Below are positions 10,314 through 23,058 of a stretch of DNA of 64,000 nucleotides, in pieces. Each line of letters starts with the position of its first letter. Within the stretch, counting starts at the first letter, position 1. Below the pieces are notes generated by a model. That model saw nothing but the letters and a program-made list of their open reading frames with translations. It made no database searches and had not been told where the DNA came from. The translations under genes were made by a program, and so were the position numbers. This stretch comes from Saccopteryx bilineata. Lineage: Eukaryota; Chordata; Mammalia; Chiroptera; Emballonuridae. Location of the stretch: contig NC_089492.1 in NCBI RefSeq assembly GCF_036850765.1, forward strand, positions 70,184,982 through 70,248,981, given 5' to 3'.

Positions 10314-12636
10314 CTCACACTGATGAGGGGGACTCCAGGGACATTATATACTAAATGGAACAAGCCAACCAACCCCTTATTGTCAAGAACTACTTGTCAA
10401 GTTCTCATTACTACCCACCCATTCCAAAAGTAACTTCATGTGTTTCATTTTATTCTCCTAAACCCAGGCACATGGTAACTTTACATTTTAACATCTACCA
10501 ATGATTCTTCATGGTTTCTGGGCTGCTTTGCAGTTCTCTGTGTACCTTGGCAGGTACCTGGCCCATCTTGGCAGGTAGCGTGCATGCCTCTGTGGTTATA
10601 CCACAACTGATCATCGATGCCTGGTCTTGGCTCATGCCTCAGACACCATTTTAATCTTACTCATACGTCTTTATTCTGTTTTGTGACACTGTGTGAAAGA
10701 AAGCAGTGAAAATTTGAGTACCCTTATGAAACTCAGTGCCTGACAGTCTAACCTTCATTTGGAGAGGGGTGGAGATCAGAATTTCTATGACTGCCAATAA
10801 AACCCAGGCTTACCAAAGCTGTAACTCCAGTATTGAGCCATTAAGGTTTGAGTTTAAAGCAAGTTCTGTTTTGCTCTCCTTTTTATACGCCAATATCATA
10901 AAATGAGCATCAATTTTAAATAGAGTAGAAGCCCTCTTAGCCTTCCTCTGCTTTGACACCTGACCAGATCGAGAATGTTCTTGCCCCCTTAGTAGTGAGG
11001 CTGACTCAGGTGTGTGGCGAGCCAACTGCTCAGGTTATAAGCACCCTAGGGTGGTCTTGCCCTTCCACCCCCCCACCGAGAGCTGTATGCTTTCTGGGAG
11101 TCAGACTTTATCCCTCACAGAAGTGGCAGTCCCCAGAGTACCAGCATTTTTGGTACTTGTCCCCTGGGCCCAGTTCCCACAGGGTTACATGGAAAAGGCC
11201 AGGTGATACATGGATTGTACTACAAGAGAGGACGCTTAGCTTTGAGGATCCCCAATTTTTTATAATGAACAGTAAGCAAACCTTCTTTTTTGCTTTGAAC
11301 AGAGATACTCTCTCTTTCAAGGCTGCTTGCTCTACAGATATCCTTGGGCTGATAACCAGGAACAAAGGCAGTCCTGCCTCTGCTCCAGGTGTGCAGAAAC
11401 ACCAGAGGACCTTGGAGAACTGTTTCTCTGCACTAAATGGGAAAGAGGTCAATTTTAGAAGAGGGAACATTGAATATCATAAAAGGTCACTAATGGTAAG
11501 TTTCTTGAAGGATTTGAAGCGCTAGAATCAAGTGTAGTGAAGGAAATGTTGGTTTGAAGAAGGAGAGGGCATTGTTTCTATCTAGAAGAGGAGACAGCAA
11601 GAAAACAATGGGTAGATTAGGGCAACATTTTAGAGAAGAAAGATGAAAAACTGCAGGAACTTTGATCAGAATGCTCTTACCTTTTGTGGGAAGGAAGAGA
11701 TGAGGCCAAGTAGTGCTCTGCCAGGATGGTTCAGGGCTGAGGAGGGGAAGGTGAGATGCAGAAGACAGGAAAACAGTTCATAGGTTTTAGATGGGAACTG
11801 TAGGAAGGGTCCAGCTGTGGACAGGAAGGTTGTGTGACTTCTTAGTGGGGAGGATCAGAACAGTCTGTGCCTCTGACCTGTGTCTGTCTACTCTATGAAA
11901 GCTAAAATAGGAGGAGCAAATGGTAGAAATCATTTAGGGTGAAAGATAGCACAAGGTCTAGATGGAATTCTAAGCCACTGACATCTTTGACTGTAGGGTT
12001 CAGACCTAGAGAGAGAAATAAAGCCAAAGTGGCTGGATGGGAGGGGGTTGGGGGGGTAAAGAAGCGTATTATTAAATTATAAATCGTGTCAAAAGCAAGG
12101 AGCTGTCCAGCAGAAGTGCAGAAGGATGGAGAGATATTGTGGTTGCAGAGAAACAGTCACAAATGAGAAGGGGTCTTAGGAGTCCCTCCTACGCTGGCTG
12201 AAGTGGAACTCAGGTGAAACCCTCAGGGAACAGGGAAGTTCAGGAACTGTGCCATTGTTAAGTGGAAGCCTATCAATCAGTCAAGTCAGAAGGAAGGCAG
12301 AGAAGACTGGGTGGACAACCAAGGGGTCCACCACTCCTTCCCCTCAATTGTGTGTCTTTTCTCAGACTCCCATGTAGCCCTTGTATTCTGTCACATTGGC
12401 ACATGTGGTTTTACCCACATGACTTCAGTTACACATTTGACGGAGACCAGATCTTTTTTTTACACACATGTATGTTTCTTCCCACAGGGTTTTTAAAATA
12501 ATACTTGACTGAAAAAGACATACTCATGACCTTGGGAATCATTCAGTTTTTTCTGTATTCTAGTTATTTCTGATTATCTATTGGTTTATGTATCTGTGTG
12601 AGACATCTTTTAAACTGCACACAAACCAAGTATCTT
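10314..12636. other. Unrecognised 2.3 kb; holds a 190-codon open frame
   Basis: 10953-11525 on the + strand is open for 190 codons with no motif or family I recognise. In random sequence of this size, about one frame of that length is expected. 'atggtaagt' near 11492 looks like a splice donor but has no convincing acceptor partner. The rest (11530-12250) is G/A-rich and unassigned. Confidence 0.4.
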
Positions 12637-12652
12637 AAATTGTAAACTTTGT

Positions 12653-13049
12653 GCCCTGGCCAAATTGGCTCAGTGGTAGAGTGTCGGCCTGGCGTGCAGG
12701 AGTCCTGGGTTCGATTCTCAGCCAGGGCACACAGGAGAGGCGCCCATCTGTTTCTCCACCTCTCCCCTTCTCCTTCCTCTCTGTCTCTCTCTTCCCCTCC
12801 CACAGCCAAGGCTCCATTGGAGCAAAGTTTGCCCGGGCGCTGAGGATGGCTCCATGGCCTCTGCCTCAGGTGCTAGAATGGCTCTGGTCACAACAGAGTG
12901 ATGCCCCAGATGGGCAAAGCATCACCCCCTGGTGTACATGCCAGGTGGATCCTGGTCAGGCACATGTGGGAGTCTGTCTGACTGCCTCCCTATTTCCAAC
13001 TTCAGAAAAATACAAAAAAAATAAATAAATAAAAAATAAAAATACTAAA
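12653..13049 (+). mobile_element. SINE, family A, with perfect target duplication
   Basis: Head 'gccctggccaaattggctca', B box 'gggttcgattctc', then 'ccattggagcaaagtttgcc', a single 'gcaaagcatcaccccctggt' unit and an A/T-rich tail. The 16 bp 'aaattgtaaactttgt' flanks it exactly at 12637-12652 and 13050-13065, fixing the insertion limits. Confidence 0.93.
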
Positions 13050-13065
13050 AAATTGTAAACTTTGT

Positions 13066-16000
13066 ATTGATCCCTTAGCATCTTTGCGTTCCTCCATCAG
13101 GTGCCTAAGTGGAAAAAATATTTCATAATATTTTTATGAAATATTTTTATATTTAATAATAAGAAAATACAGCAAGAAAACACATCTACCCCTGTAGAGT
13201 ACATACTATAAGATGACTCTGGAACTTTGATTGGGGAAATGTTTGGAGGACCATTGTTACAGGAAAAGAAAAGGCATTCATAGGAGAAAACATCTAATTG
13301 TAGACAAGGCATGAATCTGGATCAGGCCTGATGAGGTCTGAGGATCAGCCTTGACTTGACCTCCCCGGGATACACAACTCTGAAGGACTTGTTATCAAGC
13401 CCAATTGATGGGAATTCACAAAATAATTTAAACTCTGATATGGAGTGGAAGCAAACCAAAACCCATTGCCAGAAGTCCTCAAACACAAACTCCAAGCTAG
13501 TCCTGGAGCACCTTCCAAGGAGCTGTGACTTTCCTGAGGCATCTTCAGTTGCTCTTTGGCTCAGGAAGAGTAGAGTGAGGTCCACGTCCAGGATACTGGT
13601 GGACGGAAAAGATGCACCCAACTTAGTCGTGACTTTCTATGAAAGAGACAAAAGGAGGTGCCCTTGGGGACATTTCAGGGAAATAATTGCTATGACTATT
13701 TTAGAAAAACATTCATCACATCCTTGAATATAATTTAGGGAGTCATGCCAGAAATATGAATAGCATTGTCTCCTTGTTTCTGCCACTCCGCATCCTGCCC
13801 AGTGAGCAGGACAATTAATTCCTCCAAGCTGTGTCAATGCTAATGAATGGAGCCCTGGCAGGACAAAGGGGATCCCGCCAGTCTCTAGTGAATATTCTTC
13901 TAGTGAGGCTCATCACTCATGTTGTAAGAACAATTGTATCTTTGAAGAGCAACTGAGAGCTCCCATATTACTGGAGGGGGGCGGAATAAGCAAGTGAAGC
14001 ATGCATGCAGGACAGATTAACCAGGCAACTGCTAACCAAAACCATTTTGTTCATAATATTTCAAATTCTAACTATGCTGCTGAGACCTCATACTATTGCC
14101 GAGTGTAATGGCGTTTTCAGATGTTTTGATTTAATTTACAAATAAGATAGCTTATTATAGGAACAAATAGTGTACCTCATCACTCTCTAGGTTTTATGGG
14201 TTGTAGTCACTTTGCCTTGTCAGGAAGGAGAAAGTGATAGAAAACAATAAAATAATATAAAAAGCTAAACATAATTTCCAAGATGCCAAAAAAACAGATG
14301 CATAGTGCCCACCACAGGGAGTTCTAAGAGTCCTGTGTTCTTTATCACAGCTCAGTCTGTAAACCAATAATAGACTCTGTCTTTTACAGTTGGCACTGAG
14401 ATTTCTGAGAACTAGAGCTGAAGGTACTGACAGCACTTCTGAACAAAAACCTACACTTTATTCTGAAGTTGCCCATGCACAGAGTTCCCAGATGTGTGAC
14501 TTGCAAGGAGGAGGTATAAGAGAACTAGAAAGGATAGATCACACCTGGCACAGGTTGAAATTGCAATGATCTGATTAAGGGGGTTATTATTGACAGCCAA
14601 ACAGGATACATCAGATCCAAAACTTACCTCCTGTCTTAACCATTGCAAGCTCACTTCTGGAAAATATCATTTATTCCTTCAGCAATCCTGCCATTAGTTA
14701 CTATAGTATACTCAAAAGGTGCTGTGCTATGAACATTAACAGAGCTTCAAATATCCAAGTACCAATATTTGCCTTTGCCAGTGTACACCAGACTTGGGCT
14801 GGCTGCCTTTCTCTTCCTCTTCTGTTCATTTATATTTACTGTACTATCCTTTATTAATTTTGGAGTATAGAAGCGCAATCTTCAATTGGGATGTTGTGCT
14901 CAAAGAATTCTCTACATTTTAAGTTTAAAATGTCAACACTGCATTTATTCTACCTGGTCACCTGTCATATTGTTTCTCTTCTCTTGAATTTGCCAAGTAC
15001 GTATGAAAGAGGTACTAGAAACTAATATTAAAAAAAAAATGCACCAGTGAGATATTATTCAGAATTGTCACATTGTGGTTATAATTTTGCTTTGTTTTAA
15101 CTGGCTACAGTTTACAAAGTAAATTTGTTTTAAAACAAGCTTATTTTTTCATTAACATAGTAAATGAAATCCAAAAATGGAAGTATTTTGCAAGAGGTAC
15201 AACATGCCTGTTACCTTGGCCCAGAGCAGACAGGTGCTTGTTGAAAGTGGCAATGCCAACCTAAATTATACAAGTTAGAGCATCCCTTCTGCCCATGGCT
15301 CCCTGATGCCAAGGCACATAAAAGCGACTGTGTGCCTGTTTATCACCTTATTCTGCTTTCATTACCCAGAACATTGCCAACTGCTCTCTCCTTTGTTGGG
15401 ATTCTTCACGTTCAAGCTGGACCTCAATAAAACACTTCTCCACAGTGGGCACTGCCACTTAAGGTTGGAACATTTTTCTGGATGGTGGCTTCTAATTCTA
15501 GAAAAAGGAATTGGAGCCCTACTTCACCAGCTCAATATATCTAGAATTGTGTATTCAAAGTACTCTTGGAAGCAGAGAAATCTTAACTGGTAACTAGTCT
15601 CTGGGCTGCGGCTCTCAAGGACCATGACCTGTAACTGCCCTTTCCCTCACTGTCTGAGGGCCACCTGACCTTTGTGGGTCTTTCTCCAAGTGGTCACATC
15701 CACTACATTACCTGGAGCTTCGTGACAACTGGCCCACTTGAAGCACCTCCTGCAGCCAGGAGCTCTTATAACTCAGCTCATTGCCTGAAAAATTATTATG
15801 TCTAGGGTGACTGCTGTAATTTGAACGCTCTTTGTTTCCAAATATATTTCTTCAAAATCTGGATTTTTAACAATTACCAGTGGTTTGTCACACTAGAACA
15901 CCCTGGTCCCCAGACAAATGCTTCAATCAGAGAGACAGGCACCACTCTTAGAAATTGTGCCTTGACCTTTACATTGGTCACAGTTTTCTCAGTCTTCCCA

Positions 16001-16543
16001 GGATCCCGGTTATTTGAGGGGAAGCTGTTAATCACATGGGTGAAATCTGTTTAATTCATAACCTACCAATAAGGAATCCATGATTTTTAGACAATAAAGA
16101 CTTTAAAACTGAAAATTTATCATCTCACTCCCTAGTCAATATCATGTTATTGAGCTCATTAGTAGCATAGCAAGCTCTATTAATTCCTTAACAATCCCAA
16201 AGCAAGGAGAAATGTCACAGACTTTGAAAATTAAATATTTCCAAGCACTTTAAGATGTCAAAGCTTTTTCTTTTTCGATTTAGTTATTAAAGAAGTCACT
16301 TACCAATAACCAACCAAGATTATAAAATAATTCATTAGCAAAATTTGGGTCTGGATTGATATTTAAACAACATAGCTATAGTTCTTCAGAATTATTTATG
16401 GGGTTTGATTTATGCATTCATACTGGCCTTTCTTCTTTAAATTATATTAAATAGGTTTTGTGATATTAATGACATTAATTAGAAAATGAACTCATCTGCT
16501 GACTCATTAAGTACTTCAGAGTACATGCTGTTGCTATTATAGC
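13066..16543. other. Unrecognised 3.5 kb
   Basis: The longest gap without a repeat I can name. Open frames reach 123 codons (13356-13727, +) and 99 codons (13322-13621, -), overlapping on opposite strands with no known domain. I see no RNA gene. Confidence 0.4.
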
Positions 16544-16754
16544 TACCATATTTTTTACTCCATAAGATGTACTTTTTTCCCCTCAAAAGTGAAGAGGAAA
16601 ATGCCCATGCATCTTATGGAGCAAAAAAATATGGTATTTTATTAAATATTTTAACACACCATTTGGTTCAGAATATTTTTTTTCTTATTTTCCTCCTTAA
16701 AACCCTAGGTGTGTCTTATGGTCAGGTGCATCTTATTGAGCAAAAAATACGGTA
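16544..16754. mobile_element. Palindromic DNA-transposon-like element
   Basis: 16544-16569 ('taccatattttttactccat' onward) is the inverted complement of 16610-16636 ('catcttatggagcaaaaaaa' onward), and a third, diverged copy of the right arm lies at 16729-16754 ('catcttattgagcaaaaaat'). The repeated 'cttatggagcaaaaaaatat' end resembles termini of non-autonomous DNA transposons in vertebrates, but I cannot name the superfamily. It has no coding capacity. Confidence 0.6.
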
Positions 16755-16803
16755 TTTTATGGTATGCTAAAATACCGTATTTGACATTAAAATTCACGAA
16801 TCT

Positions 16804-17139
16804 GGCCCTGGCCTGTGGCTTAGTGGATGGAGCGTCAGCCTGGTGTATGAACATCCCAGGTTCAATTTCCAGTCAGGGCATACAGAGAAGTAACCATCTG
16901 CTTCTCTTTTTCTTCCTCCATCCACACAGCCAGTGGCTCGATTGGTTTGAGCGTGGCCCCAGGCACTGATGATAGCTTGGTTGGTCTGAGTGCGTCAGCC
17001 TCAAGTGTTAAAATAGTTTGGTACTCGAGCATTGGTCTTAGACAGGGTTGCCGGGTAGATCCCAGTTGGAGCACAAACAGGAGTCTGACTCACTGTCTCC
17101 CCTCCTCTCACTTTAAAACCTAAAAAAAAAATAAAATAA
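16804..17139 (+). mobile_element. SINE, family B
   Basis: Head 'ggccctggcctgtggcttag', B-box region 'ccaggttcaatttccagtca', then 'ccatctgcttctctttttct', 'cagtggctcgattggtttga' and an A-rich end. Flanks 'aaaattcacgaatc' (16789-16802) and 'aaatttatgaattt' (from 17138) look like a decayed target duplication, suggesting an older insertion. Confidence 0.8.
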
Positions 17140-19794
17140 AATTTATGAATTTGAATTGAAGTCTGCATATACAGTAAAATGGATAATAATATATAAAATG
17201 AAAAACATTTTCATATATTATTTTTCTAAGATTTTAGTGAAAAGAAAAATCCTTCATTCCTATGAAATTTCTAAATTTTTGAAGCCAACATGAATTTTGA
17301 ATATCAAATGAGATGATAATCCTCCCCTATGTTTTAAAATTTTCTTATTGGCATCAATCCTAAAGGACTGTGATTTTTTAAAAATAATATGATATTAGCC
17401 AAAAATAATTTTCAAAGTAATTGAATTTTTTTGCATTATTCTAGAATTTTTATTTTTATTAAAAAATGTAATCTATTTAAAATAACAAATTAAAACAATG
17501 TTATTTTATCTGTTTTTATATCCATGACAATATATTTTATATGTAATATATATATTTATAGATATGCTTATATATAAAACAATATGTCATGTGTAATAGC
17601 AAATATACTATATGTTTATGCATATAAAAGAATGTATTATATAGATAATAGTATAAAAGACCCTTTACAATAAGATGCTTATCATCCAAATACAATTATT
17701 ATTTATTTTCCATTTCTCCTTCTTATTACCAAATGACTATATTTCTAAGTAAATCATGACTTACATAATATTTTGTTCTGTTTTCTCTGAATTCTGTTAA
17801 TTTTCCACATTTCTACATAGTCATTTTATTTTTTAAATTAAATGCTTTAATATTATTTAAATGGCAGAGACAAGTTTTCAAGACTTTTCTCTCCTGGTTC
17901 TTAGGAAGTCTCAGTTTGCACCTCTATTCAGACACCATCCTTTGACCACCACTGTTCGCCTTGCCACATAGCTGGTTAGACACTATGACAGAAAGAGGAA
18001 TAAGACACCATCTGGGCCTTTGAGGAAATTATGATCTAATAAGGAAAAAGTGAAAACACACCTAGAAAGGTTCAGTAATTCCTACAGGTGCTCATGAACA
18101 AAATAAGCATTTTACTTTGCAGGGAGAAGGTTCGGAAAAATAGAGGGAAGTCTTCCTGAGCTGAGTTTTAAAAGGTTCCCACTTAAAATTTTAAATGATT
18201 CCATGAGTTGGTTTCCACTCAAGAAACAACATTCAGGTCAGCTCTTGGTGTTAGAGCCACCTTCCACATTCTCCTGTGGTGACCAAGCACTCCCCAGTGC
18301 CCTGTGCAACACCGCCCCCAAGTGGCCTTCCAGCCTCTGCGGAAGATGGGACCTCCCAGGAGGCCCACCTCCCAGGAATCTTCCAATCTCAGGCTAGCAT
18401 AGCAGAGAGCCTCTGCAAACAAGTTGCTTCACAGCTTTGAGCCCTTGGTTGCTATTTAACTCTTTAGTTTCCTAGATATTTGTGAACACGTTCATAAATT
18501 CAGGATTTCCACATCAAGATTATGTGTTTTCTTTCACATCTGTACAACCAGTCAAGGGTAAGGGAGATCATTTTGAATACGTAAAATATGAAATTGTCAT
18601 TTCATTTGATGGAATCATCTGCTGTTACCAACCTACCTACGACTCCCTGCTGTCCTGAGGGGTCACTAGGACTTATCTTTGCTCAAATGGAAGAAAATGC
18701 AACTTGATAGTGATTATCCAAATAAGGATAAAATAATGATTTTATCATTATTTTATAAAAATAATGATAAAATAATGCACAAAAATAATGAACAACACGT
18801 GTGCCGTTGTATCTTGGAGAGTCCAGGCAAATGGTTGTCCCGTGAAGCCCAATCAGTGGACTCAGTTCCCACCTTACTACAAATAGAGCAGTGCTCCAAT
18901 CTTCGCTGCAGCTGAGAGCGAGGATAGAACAGAGGTTTCCGTGGGAAGTAAATTGAATTCTCTCCCCCTTAACGCTCATTCTTTTTCATCATGTGTCACA
19001 AGCAAGGCCCGCCCCCCTGCAGAAAGCTTTCCCTTCCCATTTTCTCTGCTTGTGTGTTTCTTCCTGCATTGCATGTGTCTGGCATGAATTCTAAATGCTG
19101 CTACTGCAAGGGATGCTGTTACTGACACCAATGACGTTCCGCGTGCATTTGGAATGTAGAAAAATAACCAGATGCTTTCTGTTTTCAATTTATCAATAAA
19201 CATGGGTCATAAAATCAAGCCCTTCACTGGAAGATTTACTGGTTTTCCAAATCCTTAAGAATTAGCGCTGTTGGCTCCGACAGTCCCAGCCCTTACCAGG
19301 GATTTGCCTTTCCGTCCTTGGTTTCCTGTTCAGAAAAGTGGGAGTTGTAGCACTGACTCCAGACTCCAGAGTTCTTTTCAAACTCTCTGCTGAAGGACCA
19401 GTTTCTGATTTTTTTTTCTTTCCTTTTTTTTTTTTTTCTTGTAGTTTCCAATTTGTTACAGACCAATATTTTTGGACAATATTTGTTATGTACCAATATT
19501 TATGGACAATAAAAAACAATTTGGGGTAAACATGATTGTGCTCTTGGATATCTGGGTAATAATGTCAATCAATGCTAATTCTTCATTTGTGTACTTACCT
19601 TGTCATGGATTAGTGACAATTTGCAGATGGGCGCAGGTCCACAGACCACACATCAAGGTGTACTGCCCGTCGTAGAGGACTGATCGGACTTTTTGTAAGC
19701 ACTCAAAACAAGGCAAGGCATAACACATAATAGGTCTAAAAAATGCTACTTTCATTTCCTTTGTCTCAGCCTTTATTATTCAAATCATTTATTG
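17140..19794. other. AT-rich, mostly unrecognised stretch
   Basis: 17140-17880 is very AT-rich with runs such as 'atatatatttatagatatgc'. 18000-18110 weakly resembles antisense L2. 18203-19210 includes a higher-GC patch with short open frames on both strands but no recognised product. A 35 bp T/C-rich tract lies at 19408-19440. Confidence 0.4.
18728..18777. repeat. AT-rich overlapping palindromes
   Basis: 'ataaaataatgat' (18728-18740) pairs with 'atcattattttat' (18744-18756). The overlapping 'ttatcattatttt' (18742-18754) pairs with 'aaaataatgataa' (18758-18770). Two alternative short-loop hairpins can therefore form. No transposon termini are evident. Confidence 0.75.
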
Positions 19795-19925
19795 ATCGAT
19801 TTGCCCACCTAGTCATTCAATGATTATATACTGAGAACTTATTAAAAATTGGACACTGTGCTAAGTGCTAGGGATACAGTAATAAAAAGAATTCCATTTC
19901 TACCCTCAAAGAGCTTACGTGTTAT
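19795..19925 (-). repeat. L2 LINE 3' end, antisense
   Basis: 'gacactgtgctaagtgctag' then 'ggatacagtaataaaaagaa' and 'accctcaaagagcttacgtg' is the reverse complement of the L2 3' terminus. Diverged and without its own reading frame. Confidence 0.6.
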
Positions 19926-20005
19926 AGGAAATATTTGCACAATATCACCTTAAATTTGACCTTAAAAATCCAACATTATAAAATCATTACACATTTTTTA
20001 CTTTT

Positions 20006-20201
20006 TTTTAGATTTTATTTATTCACTTTTAGAGAGAGAGGAGAGAGGAAAAAGAGAGAGAGAGAGAGAATGAGAGAATGGAGGAGGAGCAGGAAGTGTC
20101 AACTCCCATATGTGCCTTGACCAGGAAAGCCCAGGGTTTCGAACCAGCAACCTCAGTGTTCCAGGTCAACGCTTTACCCACTGCACCACCACAAGTCAGG
20201 C
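20006..20201 (-). mobile_element. SINE, family C, antisense
   Basis: Reads antisense from a T-rich end through a (ga)-rich segment, 'caactcccatatgtgccttg', 'gggtttcgaaccagcaacct' (B-box complement) to 'accaccacaagtcagg'. The 14 bp 'cattttttactttt' repeats exactly at 19992-20005 and 20202-20215. Confidence 0.92.
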
Positions 20202-20279
20202 CATTTTTTACTTTTATGTCTAATATTCTTTTGTACTTTCTCAGTGTTTTCATCACCTTTGTCACTAATACGTACCACT

Positions 20280-20281
<2 letters not shown>

Positions 20282-20313
<32 letters not shown>
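20282..20313. repeat. (CA)n microsatellite
   Basis: Sixteen uninterrupted ac/ca dinucleotides beginning after 'ccactgt' and ending at 'cgcatat'. A simple sequence repeat with no gene context. Confidence 0.95.
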
Positions 20314-20316
<3 letters not shown>

Positions 20317-20924
20317 TATATTATTTTTAAGGCCCAACTTAGTATTTATTATTCTCATTTTCTTAGCCACAATAAAAGGGTTTTTCCCACTCCAGCGTTG
20401 TCATTCTTTATTGCAATATGTAAAGCATAATTCCTTTCAGTTTTGTTGGGATTATTAGTGCTACCAATATTCTTTCTCATTCCAAGCATGCATGTGATAT
20501 GACTATAAAATCCATTTTCCCCAATACAGCTCTCTCACTCAGTCTGTCAATCATCATTTAAAATAGATTCTATAAACAAGCATTCTGCTTACTTTTTGAA
20601 ACCCCCTCTCCAGAGGAAATGTATAGACGTTTAAACTGAGAAAGTTAAATCTCTTGATTGCTTTGGAGAAGAGCTGGCCAAAAATGCTTTTTAAAAGCAG
20701 GAGCTCTCCTGGTATCCATTTCCAATAGTTCTTCAATAGTGCAAGACAACTTTGTCTTTCTAACATCACCACCTTGAAACAGGCAGCTTGGGAGGCAGTC
20801 TGAAAAACCTGAGACTTCAGATCTGCAACCTAACATCTAACAATGCTGTGTGTCCCAGTGACCAAAGCCCTGCCCCTTGAGGTATATACTGAGATTGTTA
20901 CTACAATACCCAGGACTTTTAGAC

Positions 20925-21035
20925 AGAATCCTGTGTATCTTGAAGGCAGGAACCTTACTTAGTTTGTCTTTGTATCCCAACATCGAGCATCATTGTAAAC
21001 ACCAAAAGAATGTCTGTTGAGTTCATGTTAAATGC
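20925..21035 (+). repeat. L2 LINE 3' end, sense
   Basis: 'cttgaaggcaggaaccttac', 'tttgtatcccaacatcgagc' and 'gaatgtctgttgagttca' follow the order of the L2 3' terminus in sense. Confidence 0.5.
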
Positions 21036-22358
21036 AGTAACAGCAGATTTCCAGATATGGTTTGTGTATAATCCAATTTTGCATAATCTAAAGGCTGTAT
21101 GCATTTAGGTTTGTCCTTGCTCTTTTGATTTAATAAGTTGCAAAAATCCTCTCTGTCCATGGGAGCCAGTAATGATGGTGCAAAACTCAGATTCTGCTTT
21201 ATAAAAAGAAATGAATTGCTGGAAACTTTGATGATGTATAATAATCACACAATCTTATAAATCCCCAACTCCAGTTAATGTGCGGTGCCAGAGAAGTTTT
21301 AATGGAGTTGTTTTATAACCCTGCAGAAAGTTAACACATGGCATAAATTAGGGAAGACTATTCAGATTACTTCCCATTTTGTGTGTGTGTGTTTGTGTGT
21401 GTTTGTGTGTGTTTGTGTGTGTGTGTGCGCGCGCAATGTAATATTAAGTCAGAATTTCTCTATGGGTGTCAATCTTAAAAATTCCTTCTTTTATAGTCAT
21501 TTGCTCTTGATACAGTCATTTGATTGGGCATCCAGTATTTGTGGCCATGTCTAATTCTGTATCCCACACGGCCCTCTCATCATCCTCCAGTGTAAGTCTA
21601 CAATGGATAACTCTCCACTGTGATTGGCACCACGACACCCAGACACAGACACCAAAGTACTTACCATGGGAAGAGTAATGGTCACCAAAGTTGATGCTCC
21701 TCCTAGAGGCTGACACTAGAACCTATAAATATATGAATATACTATTGATGTTTTTTTAACAGACTGAGGTAAAACATCTCCAAAAGTGACCTACAGAAAA
21801 TTCCACCTCCCCTTGCTTCTACTGACATCTAAACAGAGGACACTGTCACTATCACTGTCATGCATGAATCATTGAGTACTTAGGGTACTGAGCCCTGAGC
21901 CTGGAGCACAATGGGTTGTGGTAAAAATCTAGTTAGAAGAGACAAGATGTGCCATGTGAAATGGGGTTAGTGACGGGACAATAAGTGATAACGTGTCTGC
22001 ACTATATTAATTAGCCCTTTATTACATCTTCTCATTCATTTTGCAGTATTCTTATAATTCAAGGTTCTGAATGGATTTTGATGTGGAGAATTTGAAATTA
22101 CCTTAACTCTCTCTAAAGAGTTGGACACGGGTATCAGAGCCAAATCTTTTCTCAAAAACTAGCCTTGGTGTAGCCCTCAGCTGAATGCTGGTCACTTTCT
22201 AGTAAGTGACACAAACCCTTCCAGAGCAGACACATTGACTTCCCTCCAGAGACCCTCTGACCATCTGTGTCCTGAGGTTCTGTGGCTCCACCAGAGGGGA
22301 CAGAAGCTGCAACACTACCAGGGCGTCATTGGTTCAGGAAGCAGTTGTCTGCTAGGAA
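21036..22358. other. Unrecognised stretch with a GT/GC tract
   Basis: Contains the 21381-21434 simple repeat. Otherwise I recognise no gene or repeat. Confidence 0.4.
21381..21434. repeat. (GT)n tract with regular GTTT breaks and a GC end
   Basis: (gt) runs are broken by 'ttt' at 10 bp spacing three times, then end in 'gcgcgcgc'. Alternating purine-pyrimidine of this kind can adopt Z-DNA; that is a general property and is not shown here. Confidence 0.9.
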
Positions 22359-22372
22359 GATGGCTCATGTCT

Positions 22373-23058
22373 GCCTCAGCAGGCAGTGGCACAGTGGATA
22401 GAGCAGTGATCCCCAACCCCTGGGCTGCAGACTGGTACTGCTCCGTGGGCCATTTGGTACTGGTCCGCAGAGAAAGAATAAATAACTTACATTATTTTCG
22501 TTTTATTTATATTTAAGTCTGAACAATGTTTTATTTTTAAAAAATGACCAGATTTCCTCTGTTACATCCCTCTAAGACTCACTCTTGATGCTTATCTCTG
22601 TCACATGATACATTTATCGGTCCCACCCTAAAGACCAGTCTGTGAAAATATTTTCTGACATTAAACCGGTCCGTGTCCAAAAAAAGGTTGGGGACCACTG
22701 GGATAGAGCATTGGACTGGGATGCAGAGGACCCAGGTTCAAATCCCCAAGGTTACTGGCTTGAGCGTGGGCTCATGTGGCTTGAGCAGGGGCCCAACAGC
22801 TTGAGCACAGAGTCACTGGCTTGAATATGGGATCATAGATATGACCCCATGATCGCTGGCTTGAGCCCAAGGTTGCTGGCTTGAGCAAGGGGTCATTTGT
22901 TCTGCTATAGTCCCCCAATCAAGGCACATATGAGAAAATAATTAAGGAGCCACAACGAAGAACTGATGCTTCTCATCTCTCTCTCTTCCTGTCTGTCTGT
23001 CCTTATCTGTCCCTCTGTCTGTCTCTCTCTCTCTGTCACCAAAAAAAAAAACACAAAA
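22373..23058 (+). mobile_element. SINE, family D, carrying a nested hAT element
   Basis: Head 'gcctcagcaggcagtggcac' up to 22403, resuming at 22709 with 'cattggactgggatgcagag', then 'gcttgag' repeats, 'ggcacatatgagaaaataat' and an A run. Flanks 'agatggctcatgtctgcc' (from 22359) and 'agatagctcatgtctgcc' (from 23058) differ by one base and mark the SINE target duplication. Confidence 0.9.
22404..22700 (+). mobile_element. Non-autonomous hAT transposon inside a SINE
   Basis: Termini 'cagtgatccccaaccc' and, in reverse complement, 'cagtggtccccaacct' are inverted repeats of hAT type. The exact 8 bp 'ggatagag' flanks it at 22396-22403 and 22701-22708, the diagnostic hAT duplication length. At 297 bp it has no transposase frame. 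A related copy lies at 32731-33081 in the opposite orientation. Confidence 0.92.

Noticed and set aside
20029..20370. 113-codon minus-strand frame with a Cys-Val repeat
   Set aside because: The repeat comes from the (CA)n microsatellite and the rest from SINE C.
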